Source: Punica granatum (Eukaryota; Streptophyta; Magnoliopsida; Myrtales; Lythraceae). From it: a stretch of DNA of 64,000 bases. The position numbers and the translations under genes are program-made. Location: positions 20,144,354 through 20,208,353 of the forward strand of contig NC_045132.1 in assembly GCF_007655135.1 (NCBI RefSeq), in the 5' to 3' direction. The notes under the pieces are model-generated. The model was not told the origin of the DNA and searched no databases. It saw only the letters and a program-made list of their open reading frames with translations. Shown one piece after another: positions 35,847 through 46,709 of the stretch (position 1 is the stretch's first letter; every line of letters begins with the position of its first letter).

Positions 35847-37205
35847 GGGCCCTCGTATCTCCGTGTAAGGCCCTTGTGCACGTCCTTGTGTCGGAGAATG
35901 TTGTGTAGCTTCACCAACACAAGGTCGCTCACACTATACTCGACGTGGCAATGCTTCTTATCGGCCCACTTCTTCATTCGCTTCGTCGCCCTGTTGAGGC
36001 AAGACCATGCCAAGTCCGCCTCTTCTTGCAAACTCTTGGCGAGCTTATACGCCGCTGGGCTATTCCCCTTGTAGCCCGATGCCACCATACTCGAGGTTGA
36101 TGACTGCTGGCCTGTCACAATCTCGAAAGGGACTTTTGCCGGTGGACTCGTTCCTTTGTAGGTTATAGGAGAATTGGGCTGCATCGATCATCATCGCCCA
36201 ATCCTTTTGTGTTGTGCTCAAGTAATGTCGTAGGTACAACTCCAAGAGTGCATTCACCCTCTCCGTTTGGCCGTCGGTTTAAGGATGGAGACTTGTAGAG
36301 AAGTTTAAGCTCGTGCCCAAAAGCTTGAAGAGCTCAGTCCAGAATCGCCCCGTGAATCGAGGATCATGATCACTCACTATCGTGGTCAGCACGACCCAGT
36401 ACTTGACCACGTGCTTCATGAAGAGTCGGGCTGCCTCTTTCGCTGGGCAGTCCTTCTTGGCCGGGATGAACGTCGCATACTTCGAGAATCGATCAACCAC
36501 GACCATCAACGTTTGACATCCCTCCGACTTCGGAAGGTTGACTATGAAATCCATCGAAACACTCTCCCAAGGACGCTCTGGAATGGGGAGAGGTTCGAGG
36601 AGTCCTACAGGCGACTTCTGCTCTATCTTGTCCTGTTGGCACACAAGACAAGTCTTCACGAAAGTCTCCACATCATCCCGCAGTTGGGGCCAATAGTACC
36701 GCTCTTCGACGAGTGCCAAAGTGCGGTGAATCCCCGAGTGACCAGCCCACTTTGAATCATGGCACTCCCGTAGAATCTCCCGCCTAAGGTTGTCATAGAG
36801 CGGCACGTAGACTCGACGACCCTTGGTGTAAACAAGGTCATCCTCGCACCAAAATTGCCGTGACTTCCCTTCGCGAGTGAGCTCCAAAAGAATGCGAACT
36901 TTAGCGCCATGCTGCAGCCCTTCTTTGATCCAACCCAATAATGGACTCTCAAGTCGACTGATCGCGGCGAGTTCCACCTGTCGACTCAGTGCATCAGCCA
37001 CAGCATTGGTCTTCCCTGGCTTATACTCCATCATGAAATCGAACTCGGCCAAGAAATCTTGCCAACGAGCTTGCTTCGGGGATAACTTCTTTTGCGTCTG
37101 GAAGTAACTCGTGGCAATATTGTCCGTCCTTACAACGAACTTTGAGCCCAAGAGATAGTGCCTCCAAGTCCGGAGACAATGCACCACCGCCGTCATTTCC
37201 TTCTC
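35847..37205 (-). pseudogene. Ty3 integrase with end of RNase H, broken
   Basis: The HHCC zinc-binding region is visible (HDSKWAGHSG through CLVCQQDK), then the catalytic core with an SMDFIVNLP Asp and an SDHDPRF Asp. The third acidic residue lies in the damaged part. A stop at 36279-36281 falls where the family normally has a Gln codon. A frame change occurs between about 36120 and 36140. The piece ends at the nested MITE. Confidence 0.9.
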
Positions 37206-38624
37206 TTAGACAGTATACCGCCGCTCCACGTCACTAAGCTTCCGGGACTCAAACACGATGGGGTGGCCATCTTGCATCAGCACCCCGCCGATAGCGAAAT
37301 CCGAGGCATCCGTCTCCACCTCAAACGACTTCTCATAACAAGGCAACGCGAGAACGGGCTCATCCATGACAACCCGCTTCAAGCGATCAAAAGCTGCTTG
37401 ACATTCGTTTGTCCACTCCCAGGCTCGAGCCTTCTTCAAGAGGTCCGTGAGTGGCACGGTGATGCTTGAGTAGCCCTAGATGAACCGTCGATAATAGTTG
37501 GCGAGACCAAGGAACGAACGCAACTCTGTCACCTTGGTTGGCGATTTGCACTCCATGATCGAGGCCACCTTCGATGGATCCATTCAGACCCAACCTCCAC
37601 CAACGATGTGGCCGAGGAAAGGGACTTCCCTCTTAGCGAATGCACACTTCTCCCTCTTCACGTACAAGGAGTTCTCCCGAAGCACCTCGAACACCTGTCT
37701 CAAGTGCTCGACGTGGTCCTCGAGTGACCGGCTATACACAACGATATCGTCAAGATAAACCACCACATATCGATCAAGGAACGGGTGGAGTACCTTATTC
37801 ATGAGGGTGCAAAAAGTGGCTGGTGCATTAGTCAGCCCAAAGGGCATGACGAGGAACTCGTAGGAACCGTATCGCGTTACGCATGCGGTCTCAGGCTCGT
37901 CCCCTTCCGCGATCCGCACTTGGTAGTACCCCGACCGCAGATCCAACTTAGAGAACCACTGAGCTTCCCCAAGCTGGTCAAAGAGATCCGCAATCAATGG
38001 TATAGGGTACTTGTTCTTGACCGTTAGCTTGTTCAGTGGCCAGTAGTCTATACACATCCGTAGCGATCCGTCGTGCTTCTTTTGGAAGAGCACCGGGGCA
38101 CCGAACGGGGCCTTCGAAGGTCCGACATAGCCAGCATCAAGCAACTCCTTGAACTGCCTCCTCAATTCCGCCAACTCTGGCGGTGCCATCCGGTAAGGAG
38201 CCATGGCGGGTGGCTTAGCATCGGGCACCAACTCGATCCGGTGATCCACCTCCCTCTTAGGTGGAAGCTTCTTCGGAAGTTCCGTCGGCATCACATCCTT
38301 GAAGGAATCGAGGACTTGGGCGACCTCCGCTAGTATGTTGTCTCCCGAGCCCGCATCCTCATCTACCTTCAAGGTCGCAAGGTACGTGACTTCTCCTTTC
38401 TGGATCCCTCGCTTCAGTTGCATGGCCGACAAGGTCTTTTGCCCATTTCCCCTCGACTGCTTGACTGGCACTACGCATTGACACTTAGCATCCAACACAC
38501 AGATGCAATCCGCAAATGGGACGAGTAGTGCTTCGATCCTGTCGAGGAAATCCATCCCAATAACAAAGTCGTAGTCATCAAGAGGGATTACCTCAATAGT
38601 TTCCTTTCCGCTCCACTGTCGGAT
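37206..38624 (-). pseudogene. Ty3 reverse transcriptase and RNase H, broken
   Basis: The reverse transcriptase contains [12 protein letters not shown] and the catalytic YLDD box ([11 protein letters not shown]). The RNase H start has the TDASDFAIGG Asp. In-frame stops lie at 37584-37586, 37476-37478 and 37206-37208. All segments stay in one frame, so the damage here is by substitution only. Confidence 0.93.
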
Positions 38625-40010
38625 TCAGATATCCACATCCTTAGCAACACCGCATGTCGGGACTTCTTCGAAATTCACCATCTTGAGCTGCCCCCTTGTC
38701 CTTTCAACACGAAGTCCCAGCTTCTTCGCGCCTTCTTCAGAGAGGAAGAGGTCCGATGCTCCTGTGTCAACGAGAGCACTAAGTGCCTTCCCAGCAATTT
38801 CAACATCCGCGAACATGAGCCCCTTCGACCGATTGGCCTTCCTGGTCGTAATGGAGCTAAGAATACGCAGCAAGCCCAACCGCGTCTCCTCTTCCTTTTC
38901 CTCATCGGCTTTCACCAACGCCGCGAGCTTGGCTTTGGTAGGGCATTCTTGAGCCATGTGCGGACCATCGCATAAGAAACACTTGAGCATCCGCTCATCC
39001 TTCCCCTTTGGCTTGCTCGACCCCGCCTTGTCCTTGAAAGTTGACTTGGTCGTCTTGCCGCCATCGGATCGGTGGGACTTCTCTTTATCTCCTCCACCTT
39101 TGGGCTTGCCCTTCCCTTTCGAGTCAGACTTACTTGATGAGCGGAATTCCACCAGCGACTCCGCCGTCGACATAGCCTTGTGCAGATCTTGCACACCGCG
39201 GCGTTGCAGCTCTTGCTTAGCCCACGGTTTCAGCCCATCCATGAACTGGAAGAAGGCTTCTTTGTCAGTCAGCGACGGAATCTGAAACATGAGTTCCGTG
39301 AACTGCCGTACATACTCCCGAAGTTCACCCTTATGCTCCAAGCGTCGAAGCTTGGCGCGAGCTTCATCCTCCGCATACTCAGGGTAGAACTGTTGGCGGA
39401 ATTCAGCCTTAAACTCCTCCCAAGTGTTGACCGTGTTGCCACTTCGGTCGTCGCACCTCCGACGCCACCATAGTAAAGCGACATCCACAAGGTACATGGA
39501 AACCATCCCCACACGGACAGCTTCGTCCTCTACTCCCGTCGCGCGGAAGTAGGTCTCCATACTCCATATGAAGTTGTCCGCGTCCTTGGCCACCCTAGTT
39601 CCCTTGAACTCCTTGGGCCTCGGGACATCTGGACGCGCGCTAAACTGACCCATGCCACCCTCATTTACACGAGTCCTCCGCACTTGCACGAGCTCGGCCC
39701 TGAGCTCATCGATCTGAGCACGCATGGCCTAGACAAGGGCTTCCAGCATCTCGTCCCGCTTGGTCAGCTCGTCCACTGCAATGTTCAAGGCGCCTTGCAT
39801 ACCCTCTTGAAGCTCCTCCAAGTCCGAGCGGAGCTCTTCCATGCCCTTGGACGCGTCCTCGGTCTTGCCTTGGATGTCCGCCATGACAGCCTCCATCTTT
39901 GTCATGCGGCCCTCAAACGAACTTAGTGGATCCCTCGAGCTTTCCCGCTGCTTCTTGGACTTTGCCCTCGTCTCATCGATCACCACCTTCGATCGGTTAG
40001 AGGTTGCCAT
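38625..40010 (-). pseudogene. Ty3 gag and aspartic protease, broken
   Basis: Starts at the MATSNRSK methionine (40010). Gag includes the typical retrotransposon gag block (EEFKAEFRQQFYPE), a CX2CX4HX4C zinc knuckle and a protease with the DTGAS active-site motif. A stop interrupts it at 39729-39731, and it ends at 38625-38627. Single-frame gag-pol organisation is evident. Confidence 0.92.
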
Positions 40011-40024
40011 CACCTTAGACCTTC

Positions 40025-40036
40025 GCTCTGATACCA
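40025..40036 (-). other. Primer-binding site of the Ty3 element (initiator Met tRNA)
   Basis: Minus-strand tggtatcagagc, two bases from the 5' LTR, complements the 3' end of plant initiator methionine tRNA. Confidence 0.9.
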
Positions 40037-40038
40037 CT

Positions 40039-40444
40039 TGTCACGGGCTTGCTATTTTATCTAGCGTTCCCTACCCCTGCGACCCTAGAATCGCTATTCT
40101 AGGCAGCCATTCCCTTCACAGAACTTCTAGAGAGAGAAATTAGAGAGATAAGCTCTGGAGAATGATACTTGTATTGCTTTTTCAAGTGTGTATACAAATG
40201 AGAAGGTGAGGCCCCCTTATATAGGCACTCGGTATTTAATGTACATCCAACTACTTCTACCATCTATCGGTATAAATGCAATTATCTCAACTACCGATAT
40301 TAATTACAGAAGACTCGGGAAACTTCTCGAAGGTTCGGGGACCGAGGCTCTCTAGTAGACTTCATCGCACGCATTCCCTAGCAAACCTCAACAACTTCGG
40401 GCTCCCTCGATCATCTTCGATGTTAGGAAGGTCTGTTCGTAACA
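40039..40444 (-). repeat. Ty3 element 5' LTR
   Basis: 406 bp. A minus-strand tatataa (40218-40224) is the likely core promoter, and the 7-bp inverted repeat (40084-40103) is conserved. Confidence 0.95.
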
Positions 40445-40745
40445 CTAAGCTCTAACATATTAGAAATTATCTATTCAAAAATAGATATTAATTATTGACA
40501 ATTCTTACAGTTCATAACAAAGTAATTCATCTTTAGATATTGTGAATAATTGTCATATTTTACCAAAAAAAGCATAATTACTATTTTTAAATAAAACCCA
40601 TGCAACGCACTTGATTGAAAATCTATATGTAAGTAAAAAATAGCAAACCAAACAACGAATATGAAAAAAATTCATAAATTAAATATTATAGTGAATAATT
40701 TATACTAAATAAAAAAATAGTGAAACAACTACAATTGTAAATGCA
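40445..40745. repeat. AT-rich tandem repeat, copy 1, right part
   Basis: It continues copy 1 after the Ty3 insertion. Phrases such as ctctaacatattagaaatta and gattgaaaatctat.tgtaag recur at 41585-41830 in copy 2. Confidence 0.8.
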
Positions 40746-41830
40746 TAATAAATGCAATGCAATGTATGGGTGCATAAGTGGTACATAATAAATGCAATAG
40801 AATGTCTTACTAACTACAATTAAAAATTATGGAAAAAAGAAAATTTAAAAACAAAGAATAATAATAATAATTATATAATATAGACACCTAAATATCTTAC
40901 TAACTATAGATAGAAATTATAGAATACTAAAATTACAAAATAATATAATTTGAAACATTGAAATACTAATATAATACCATGATTTTATCAAAAGTAAGTA
41001 AAAATTAATCATGAAAGTTAATGAAAATTTTACCGAAAATGCTTTTAATATTAATAAATTCTCACTATGAATGAAAAAAAAAATTGTATTGGACAATTTC
41101 AATATAAATAGAACAATATATGCATTTTATATATGAAATTGATGATCACGTTTGAATATCAAAATTCATAATACATCACTTATTATGTTAGACAGTATAA
41201 AAACTTAAATACAATAAAAAAATCTATATATCTATATATTTATAGTAAAACAAACTACACAAAATAATAAAAAATTCGCATATTATTGTAATTAATTTAT
41301 ATTAATAAAAGTAAGTATATCATGCAACAAAATTTGTATATTACGTATATACAAGTCCATATTTAGAATTGAAATATGAACTATTAAAAGTCACTTTTAT
41401 ATAAAAAAAATTGGCAAAAGATTTAAATTAAGTATTTTAAATTAGAACATCGCGATATACAATTAGAAAATATTATAATAAAAAAATTATAAAATTAGGT
41501 TTCCATATTTGAAACAATATGTATAATGATCTCGAATAATATTAACACAAACTAAATTAAATATAAGAATCAGCCATTACTCTAAACTCTAACATATTAG
41601 AAATTATTTCTTCAAAAATTGAAATTAATTATTTAGAATCCTTACGGTTCATAAGAAGGTAATTTATTTTTAGAGATTATGAATAATTACCATATGTAAA
41701 TAAAACTCGTACAACATACGGGATTGAAAATCTATTTGTAAGTAAAATTAGTAAACCAAACTGCGACCATAAAAAGATAAATTTCATAAATTAAATAATA
41801 TATTGAATATGTAATACTAAATAAATAATA
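40746..41830. repeat. AT-rich tandem repeat, copy 2, with a 540-bp internal insertion
   Basis: It matches copy 1 in order. Its continuity at the Ty3 site (actctaaactctaac) shows the uninserted state. A segment of about 540 bp (about 40888-41427), between tagacacctaaat and ttaagtattttaaa, is absent from copy 1; no ends could be assigned to it. Confidence 0.75.
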
Positions 41831-42504
41831 ATAAAATAACAACAATTGTAATAAATGTTTGTAATAAATGTTCTCAATATCGTAACTGAATTAAATTTCA
41901 TAATTTAATTATTTATACCGGAAAATAGATTGCTATTGTAATAAATGTTCCTGATATTGTAAGAAATTTCATAATTTAATTTGAAATTTCATTTTAATAA
42001 AATTAATAAATTAATAATTAATAATATAACCATGACTTACTAAATGTACATCAAATCAATCATATTATCAATCTCCCAATAAAAACTGGACGGAAAACAT
42101 TAAAAAATTGTAAAAATGATTTTTTTTATTCTTTAATGAAGTATTATACGATTTAATATAATATGAAAAATTTAAAAACAAAACAAAAAAAAACTCTTCT
42201 ACAAATGAGGACAGAGAGAAGAGGGGCGGGGGAAGTGGGCTTAAGAGAAGCTAACGGTGGGGTATCGCCGTCCACACGGACTTGATGAGACATCTCACGC
42301 CTCCGGCGATGTCACTCTGGGGGACGATGGATGGCGAGGTTAGCCCCACCGCAGATCTGTGACCTCCCCGTCTCTCTTCATTTCAAAATCGAAGAGAAAG
42401 AGGGAGAAGGGTAGATCGACAATAGGAGCACACCTGCCAGCCACCTATCCCCCAAGCAACTTTGCCAGATGCTTTATATGCGTCCGGTGAGGTCACCTGG
42501 AAAG

Positions 42505-42545
<41 letters not shown>

Positions 42546-44059
42546 CACAGGTTCAAAGGTCAGCTTGACATCGTCACGATCTCGACCCCAGCTCTTCCAC
42601 CAGTTGTTCGAGAGGGGGGAGAAGGAGGTGAAGATGGACTTGATCGTTGGGGAGGACCTTGACGGGGCAGCCGTAGAGCCCATGCACGGTGCTGTGTGGA
42701 GGCTGAGGAGGGGCTGGGGGATGGCGGAGTTAGGGTCAACAGAGGAGGCCGAAGGTAGGAGAGTGAGGTAATTGCAGTCGTGTCCATTTTAATGAGACAA
42801 ACCTTGTACCCTTCTTTAATTAGGCTTTTGGATTTGGGGGCATATTCAATACCTAGGAAGTTAGGAAGCTGGGAAGCTAGGGATTTAAGGGTTAGTTGGG
42901 GGGCTAAAGAAGGTTTCAAAACCTCCACCAATGATTTATGCATTTAAATAAGATGAAAAAAGGAAAGAAAATAAATATATAATGTGAGAAAAATGTGAAT
43001 GGGCAATATGATGAAAAAACAATCAAATAATGTCATATGTTTACGTCGACTTTTTGACGATAGGCAAACGGAATGGACAATTTGATTTACATTTAATCTG
43101 TCAATATTAAAATTAATGTAAAAAAATTTTTGAGCTCAGATTTGATGTAACATCGATCTCTCAATGAACAAATTGTTAGTTTACTGAAAAATAAAAAAGA
43201 AAATGTAATAACTTGACACGGCTCCATAGATGTGAGAACTTTTTTTTCCATTAGATTGACTAATGGTCCTAGTACAAGAATATGAATTATTAAGGCAAAT
43301 AAAGGAATACATAAATCCCATTAATGATGGTCAAACCCAGAATTTCATGATCTAAATCTGCACCTTGTGCCACTCACTAAAACCTCTTCTTTAATTCACT
43401 TTTTTTCTACTCATATTTGCAGCACTAAAATCTAAATGTTTTTTTATTGTCAAAAAGTATTTTTTATTTGATGGAACATAGGTTGCACTTTTCCTTTCGA
43501 GAATATTTACTTTTTTTTTTTTGAAATGTAATTTGAAGTAGAAAAATACCCACTGAATTTGTTGTTTGTGACTTTAGTTATTAGTCATATGCATCATACA
43601 ATAAAATTCAATCCTGATTAATGCTACATTTTCTAGATAACGCATCAGTTTTATAAAATAATAATCAATACTACCATTTTCTTAAGTTGTATTAAAATTT
43701 TATTTATATAGAGGGAATTTTTTAACCAGAGATTATTCAAATACCCTTAAACCCCATCCTCAGCATTATTTAGTCCTAACCTGTCCTCGAATAAATAACT
43801 GCTTATATGCATCCTATGTCGCACTTGAAAATTAATGACGTCATAGAATAGGAAAAGACGGGAGACGAGGACCAAAGAATTTTCCACTTTAAAGCAGAAC
43901 TGCCTCTGCTTTCTCAGCTTCCTAAGCTCCCCAGAATTTGAAGGGGATACCAAAGCACTTGTAAATATGAATACAAACTCGTGAGACTACAAAGAATTAC
44001 CCGAGCTAAGTAATAATCACACCTGACATCGAATACGAGCTACAACTTTCAACTTGGCG
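41831..44059. other. Intergenic stretch, no gene seen
   Basis: AT-rich to 42190, then a GC-rich low-complexity patch (42210-42760) split by a 37-bp (TA)n tract (42507-42543). ORFs in this patch (for example 42560-42943 minus) are Ser/Pro-rich and unsupported. A diverged family-A-like segment may lie at 43250-43395. Confidence 0.4.
42507..42543. repeat. (TA)18 microsatellite
   Basis: An uninterrupted TA tract, the longest in the window, inside otherwise GC-rich DNA. Confidence 0.9.
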
Positions 44060-46512
44060 TCACAGATCATCAATTTTCTCAACTTTCCTCAGAGCTTGCG
44101 AAATTGCACGAATTGTTGAAGGGGTTGTTCTACAGCAGCCCCCAATAAGCTGTGCCCCGACGTCTCGCCATCTTGTTGCAAAGAGCTCAAACTTGTCATC
44201 GCCAAAGCACTTCGATGGCTGCAAACCAAAAGGCAAAAGTTCGATTGACACAGGCAGAAGCTGATAAGTATACATTACACAGAGGAAAAGAGAGAGACAT
44301 GTCGATTCAGAGAAGAGTTGTAGTAGAATGGATGACTCACCAGCCATTTCTTTGCTCTGCCATCCCATACCTCGCCGCTATTCGGGTAAACAACTATTGG
44401 CTTGCTTGTTAACTGCACAATCTGGAGATTTTCAATTAAACAATTGATGGTCGATTGCTACATCAGTATATTTGCTTTGTTGGGAAGTTTTTCACCTTCC
44501 TAATTTTGCAGATGAGGCTTTCGATGAAGTGAGGTGGAGCACAGTTTATCCCAACCGCGGACACTCTATCTCTTTGATTTAGGATGTCAAGGCATTCCTC
44601 AAAGCTCTCTCCAGATGGAGCATTGTCGCCATCTACAGAGCTGAAGCAGATCCACGATGGAATCTCGACATTTTCTTCTTCAAGCAACTCCGCACAGGCC
44701 TGCGTATCATCAAATAGAACCATTCTACGTAAATATATAAACAACTTCTAGATCAAGAAAAACAACTCGAACAAAAAAGGTTCTTTTCCCGTTAAGAGCA
44801 TATCACATAGTTCGCCCGAGTAGAGAGTGAGATTGGGGGCAAGAAATATAGACCTGAGCTTCAAGCTTGTTGGGAATGGTCTCGAAGGCGAGTAAATCAG
44901 CACCGGCCTTAACAAGCAGTTGCAATCTCCGTCTATGAAAATCCTTCAATTTAGCCAAGTCGATATCCGCTCCATAGGATCCACTGCAAGCAGAAAGTTT
45001 CGTTACATCTATCCATCAGACCATTTGTTATTTATATATGATGTATGAGAAACTGAAGGAGCGCACCTGTACTCTGAACCATCCGCAAGATAAGCTCCGT
45101 AGCTTCCGATTGAAGCTGCGACAAGAGCCCGATTGTAAGAATTCTCTGGGATCTCTTTCACATTATCCCAGAATTTATCACGGGTTTCAACAGCCAACTT
45201 GACGCTTTTTTCAAGTAATGTTTCCCCTTCTTCAATGGACAATCCCCTAGACAGAAATCCTGGGATAGTCGCCTGCATAGATATTTTGAAACCTGATTAT
45301 TCACAAGAAATTTTCTCTCCAAGTCTATTCATCAGCTTATAAGGATGGAATACACATATGCACCACAATAAAATGTTTAAGAGGAAATATATGCATGAAC
45401 AGAAGTGGCAGAACAGAGGACGTATTACTAATCCACTAGCGCATCAAAGTGACATGTTATTAGATGAATATTTTTCATTTCCATGAACGATACTTGTTTG
45501 GAGAGAATAGCTTTTTTAACTGATTGCTTACTTCTTGTATCCTCATATGAAGTATGATGCACTTTACATCTATCCATGGGTAAAAGTTAAATTCTTAGAT
45601 GAACATAGAGGAAAAGCAAAAGAATCACTTTACTGGTCATGATTGACCTCTCAATGAAGAAAGGCATCAAGAGCAATCGCCGAGTTACAGTGGGAACTCG
45701 ATTCAAGAATGTCAGTTTGCTCTCCATCTGAGAGTAAAAATTTTAAGCGGGTAAATAAATGGTTCCCAGTTCCCATTGTGTCTGTCTTTATGAGATAACA
45801 ATACCAGCTCCCACATTATAGAATGTCAATGAACAATATCCAATCGAGCCCTTTATATTTTGCAGAAAATTTCATCTCTCAGCTCACGCTTATTATCCTA
45901 AAATGGCATTTCATTCTCCCTCACTTCCCCTCCATGTTGCACAGCTTTAACAGAGCCAATGCAAGGTGCCAAACAACTTATTAAGTCTCAGACATGTTCG
46001 GTCTGCATGTGACAAGAAACAAGAACAACAGCAAGTTCCTCCTATACACTATCACACAAGAGACAAGATCTAACATTTTTTTGTTTTCCCTTTCTATGGG
46101 CAAAAAACTTTCCTACCAGAAAATAAAACGATTACGAAAAGCGACGTGGGCACGAAAGGGATCGTCGAACCTGATAGGAAGAAGTGACCAACACATCCGC
46201 ACCAGCCTCCAGGTATTCCCAGTGAACCTGCACAGGTCAAAAAGATGAAAACTTTCCGTCAAGAATGTCCAAAAATTGGAACGGTAAGAGCAAATACAGA
46301 GGAGACGGAGGAGTTGGGAGAGGGGGTGAGCGTACGAGTTTGATGAGGGCAGGGTCCTTGATCAAGCAGAGGGCGCTCCAGAGGGGGTCGTTGATGGAGG
46401 CGCCGTGCTTCTCGAGCTGGGTGGCGAAACCGCCGTCGATCACCGCACAGCCACCGGCCTTCTCCAACAGATCAGCCAGCATTCCTGCCCCTCTCCTCTC
46501 CCCAAACCCCAT
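44060..46512 (-). CDS. HMT3: Homocysteine S-methyltransferase (HMT3 type), seven exons
   Basis: Exons, in order: 46512-46336, 46227-46171, 45272-45067, 44983-44854, 44699-44496, 44412-44341 and 44218-44060. All have GT-AG borders and compatible phases, giving 334 residues. The start is the first true ATG (MGFGERR). The enzyme transfers a methyl group from S-methylmethionine or AdoMet to homocysteine, forming methionine in the S-methylmethionine cycle. A TIM-barrel signature is present (GGFATQLE near 27-34 and the SSYQATIPGF strand). The zinc/homocysteine ligands are C243 in GINC and C310-C311 in GGCCRTTP, all present. Length and ligand spacing match plant HMTs, and the lack of a transit peptide suggests a cytosolic enzyme. 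HMT3 rather than HMT1 or HMT2 is judged from remembered sequence and is less certain. Confidence 0.95.
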
Positions 46513-46604
46513 TTTCTTCAAAGCTCCTCTGTTTCGTTTCGTCCTCTGTTCCTTGGCCACCGAGAACTAGAAATGTGCTGCGGGAGCCGGAGGAGGAGAG
46601 GGTA

Positions 46605-46676
46605 GATGATGATGATGATGATGATGAGAGGGAGAGAAGCAGAGATGGTTTTATATGGTTATGGGGGACCGAGCCG

Positions 46677-46709
<33 letters not shown>
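46605..46709 (-). repeat. GAT, GT and GA microsatellites in the HMT leader/promoter
   Basis: (GAT)n at 46605-46626 lies in the probable 5' leader. A compound (GT)n(GA)n tract at about 46677-46709 lies just upstream of the TATA motif. Confidence 0.8.
46649..46656 (-). promoter_or_regulatory. Probable TATA box of the HMT gene
   Basis: Minus-strand atataaaa lies about 140 bp upstream of the start codon, with the GAT repeat downstream in the leader. Confidence 0.5.

Larger units (their letters stand above)
34496..40444 (-). mobile_element. Ty3/gypsy chromovirus LTR retrotransposon, full length but inactivated
   Basis: The element is 5,949 bp with two 406-bp LTRs (34496-34901 and 40039-40444), both TG...CA. 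Gene order on the minus strand is gag with a zinc knuckle, protease, reverse transcriptase, RNase H, integrase and C-terminal chromodomain, which is the chromovirus layout of Ty3/gypsy (Metaviridae). Primer site 40025-40036 and polypurine tract 34902-34910 fit this orientation. The 4-base ctaa lies outside both ends (34492-34495 and 40445-40448). Hand comparison of the LTRs gives about 20 substitutions in 406 bp, so the insertion is not recent. Six in-frame stops, one frameshift and a nested MITE break the coding region. Confidence 0.95.

Noticed and set aside
36366..39926. Many plus-strand ORFs of 80-130 codons
   Set aside because: They are antisense shadows of the Ty3 gag-pol region.
34161..41830. 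A second Ty3 copy or solo LTR in the AT-rich flank
   Set aside because: Flanking repeats are the tandem host units, not LTR sequence.
42560..42943. 127-codon Ser/Pro-rich ORF
   Set aside because: Low-complexity translation of GC-rich repeat DNA interrupted by a TA tract; no domain.
46513..46560. Longer HMT start (GTG-initiated MAKEQRT frame)
   Set aside because: It needs a non-ATG start; the ATG at 46512 gives the normal plant HMT length.
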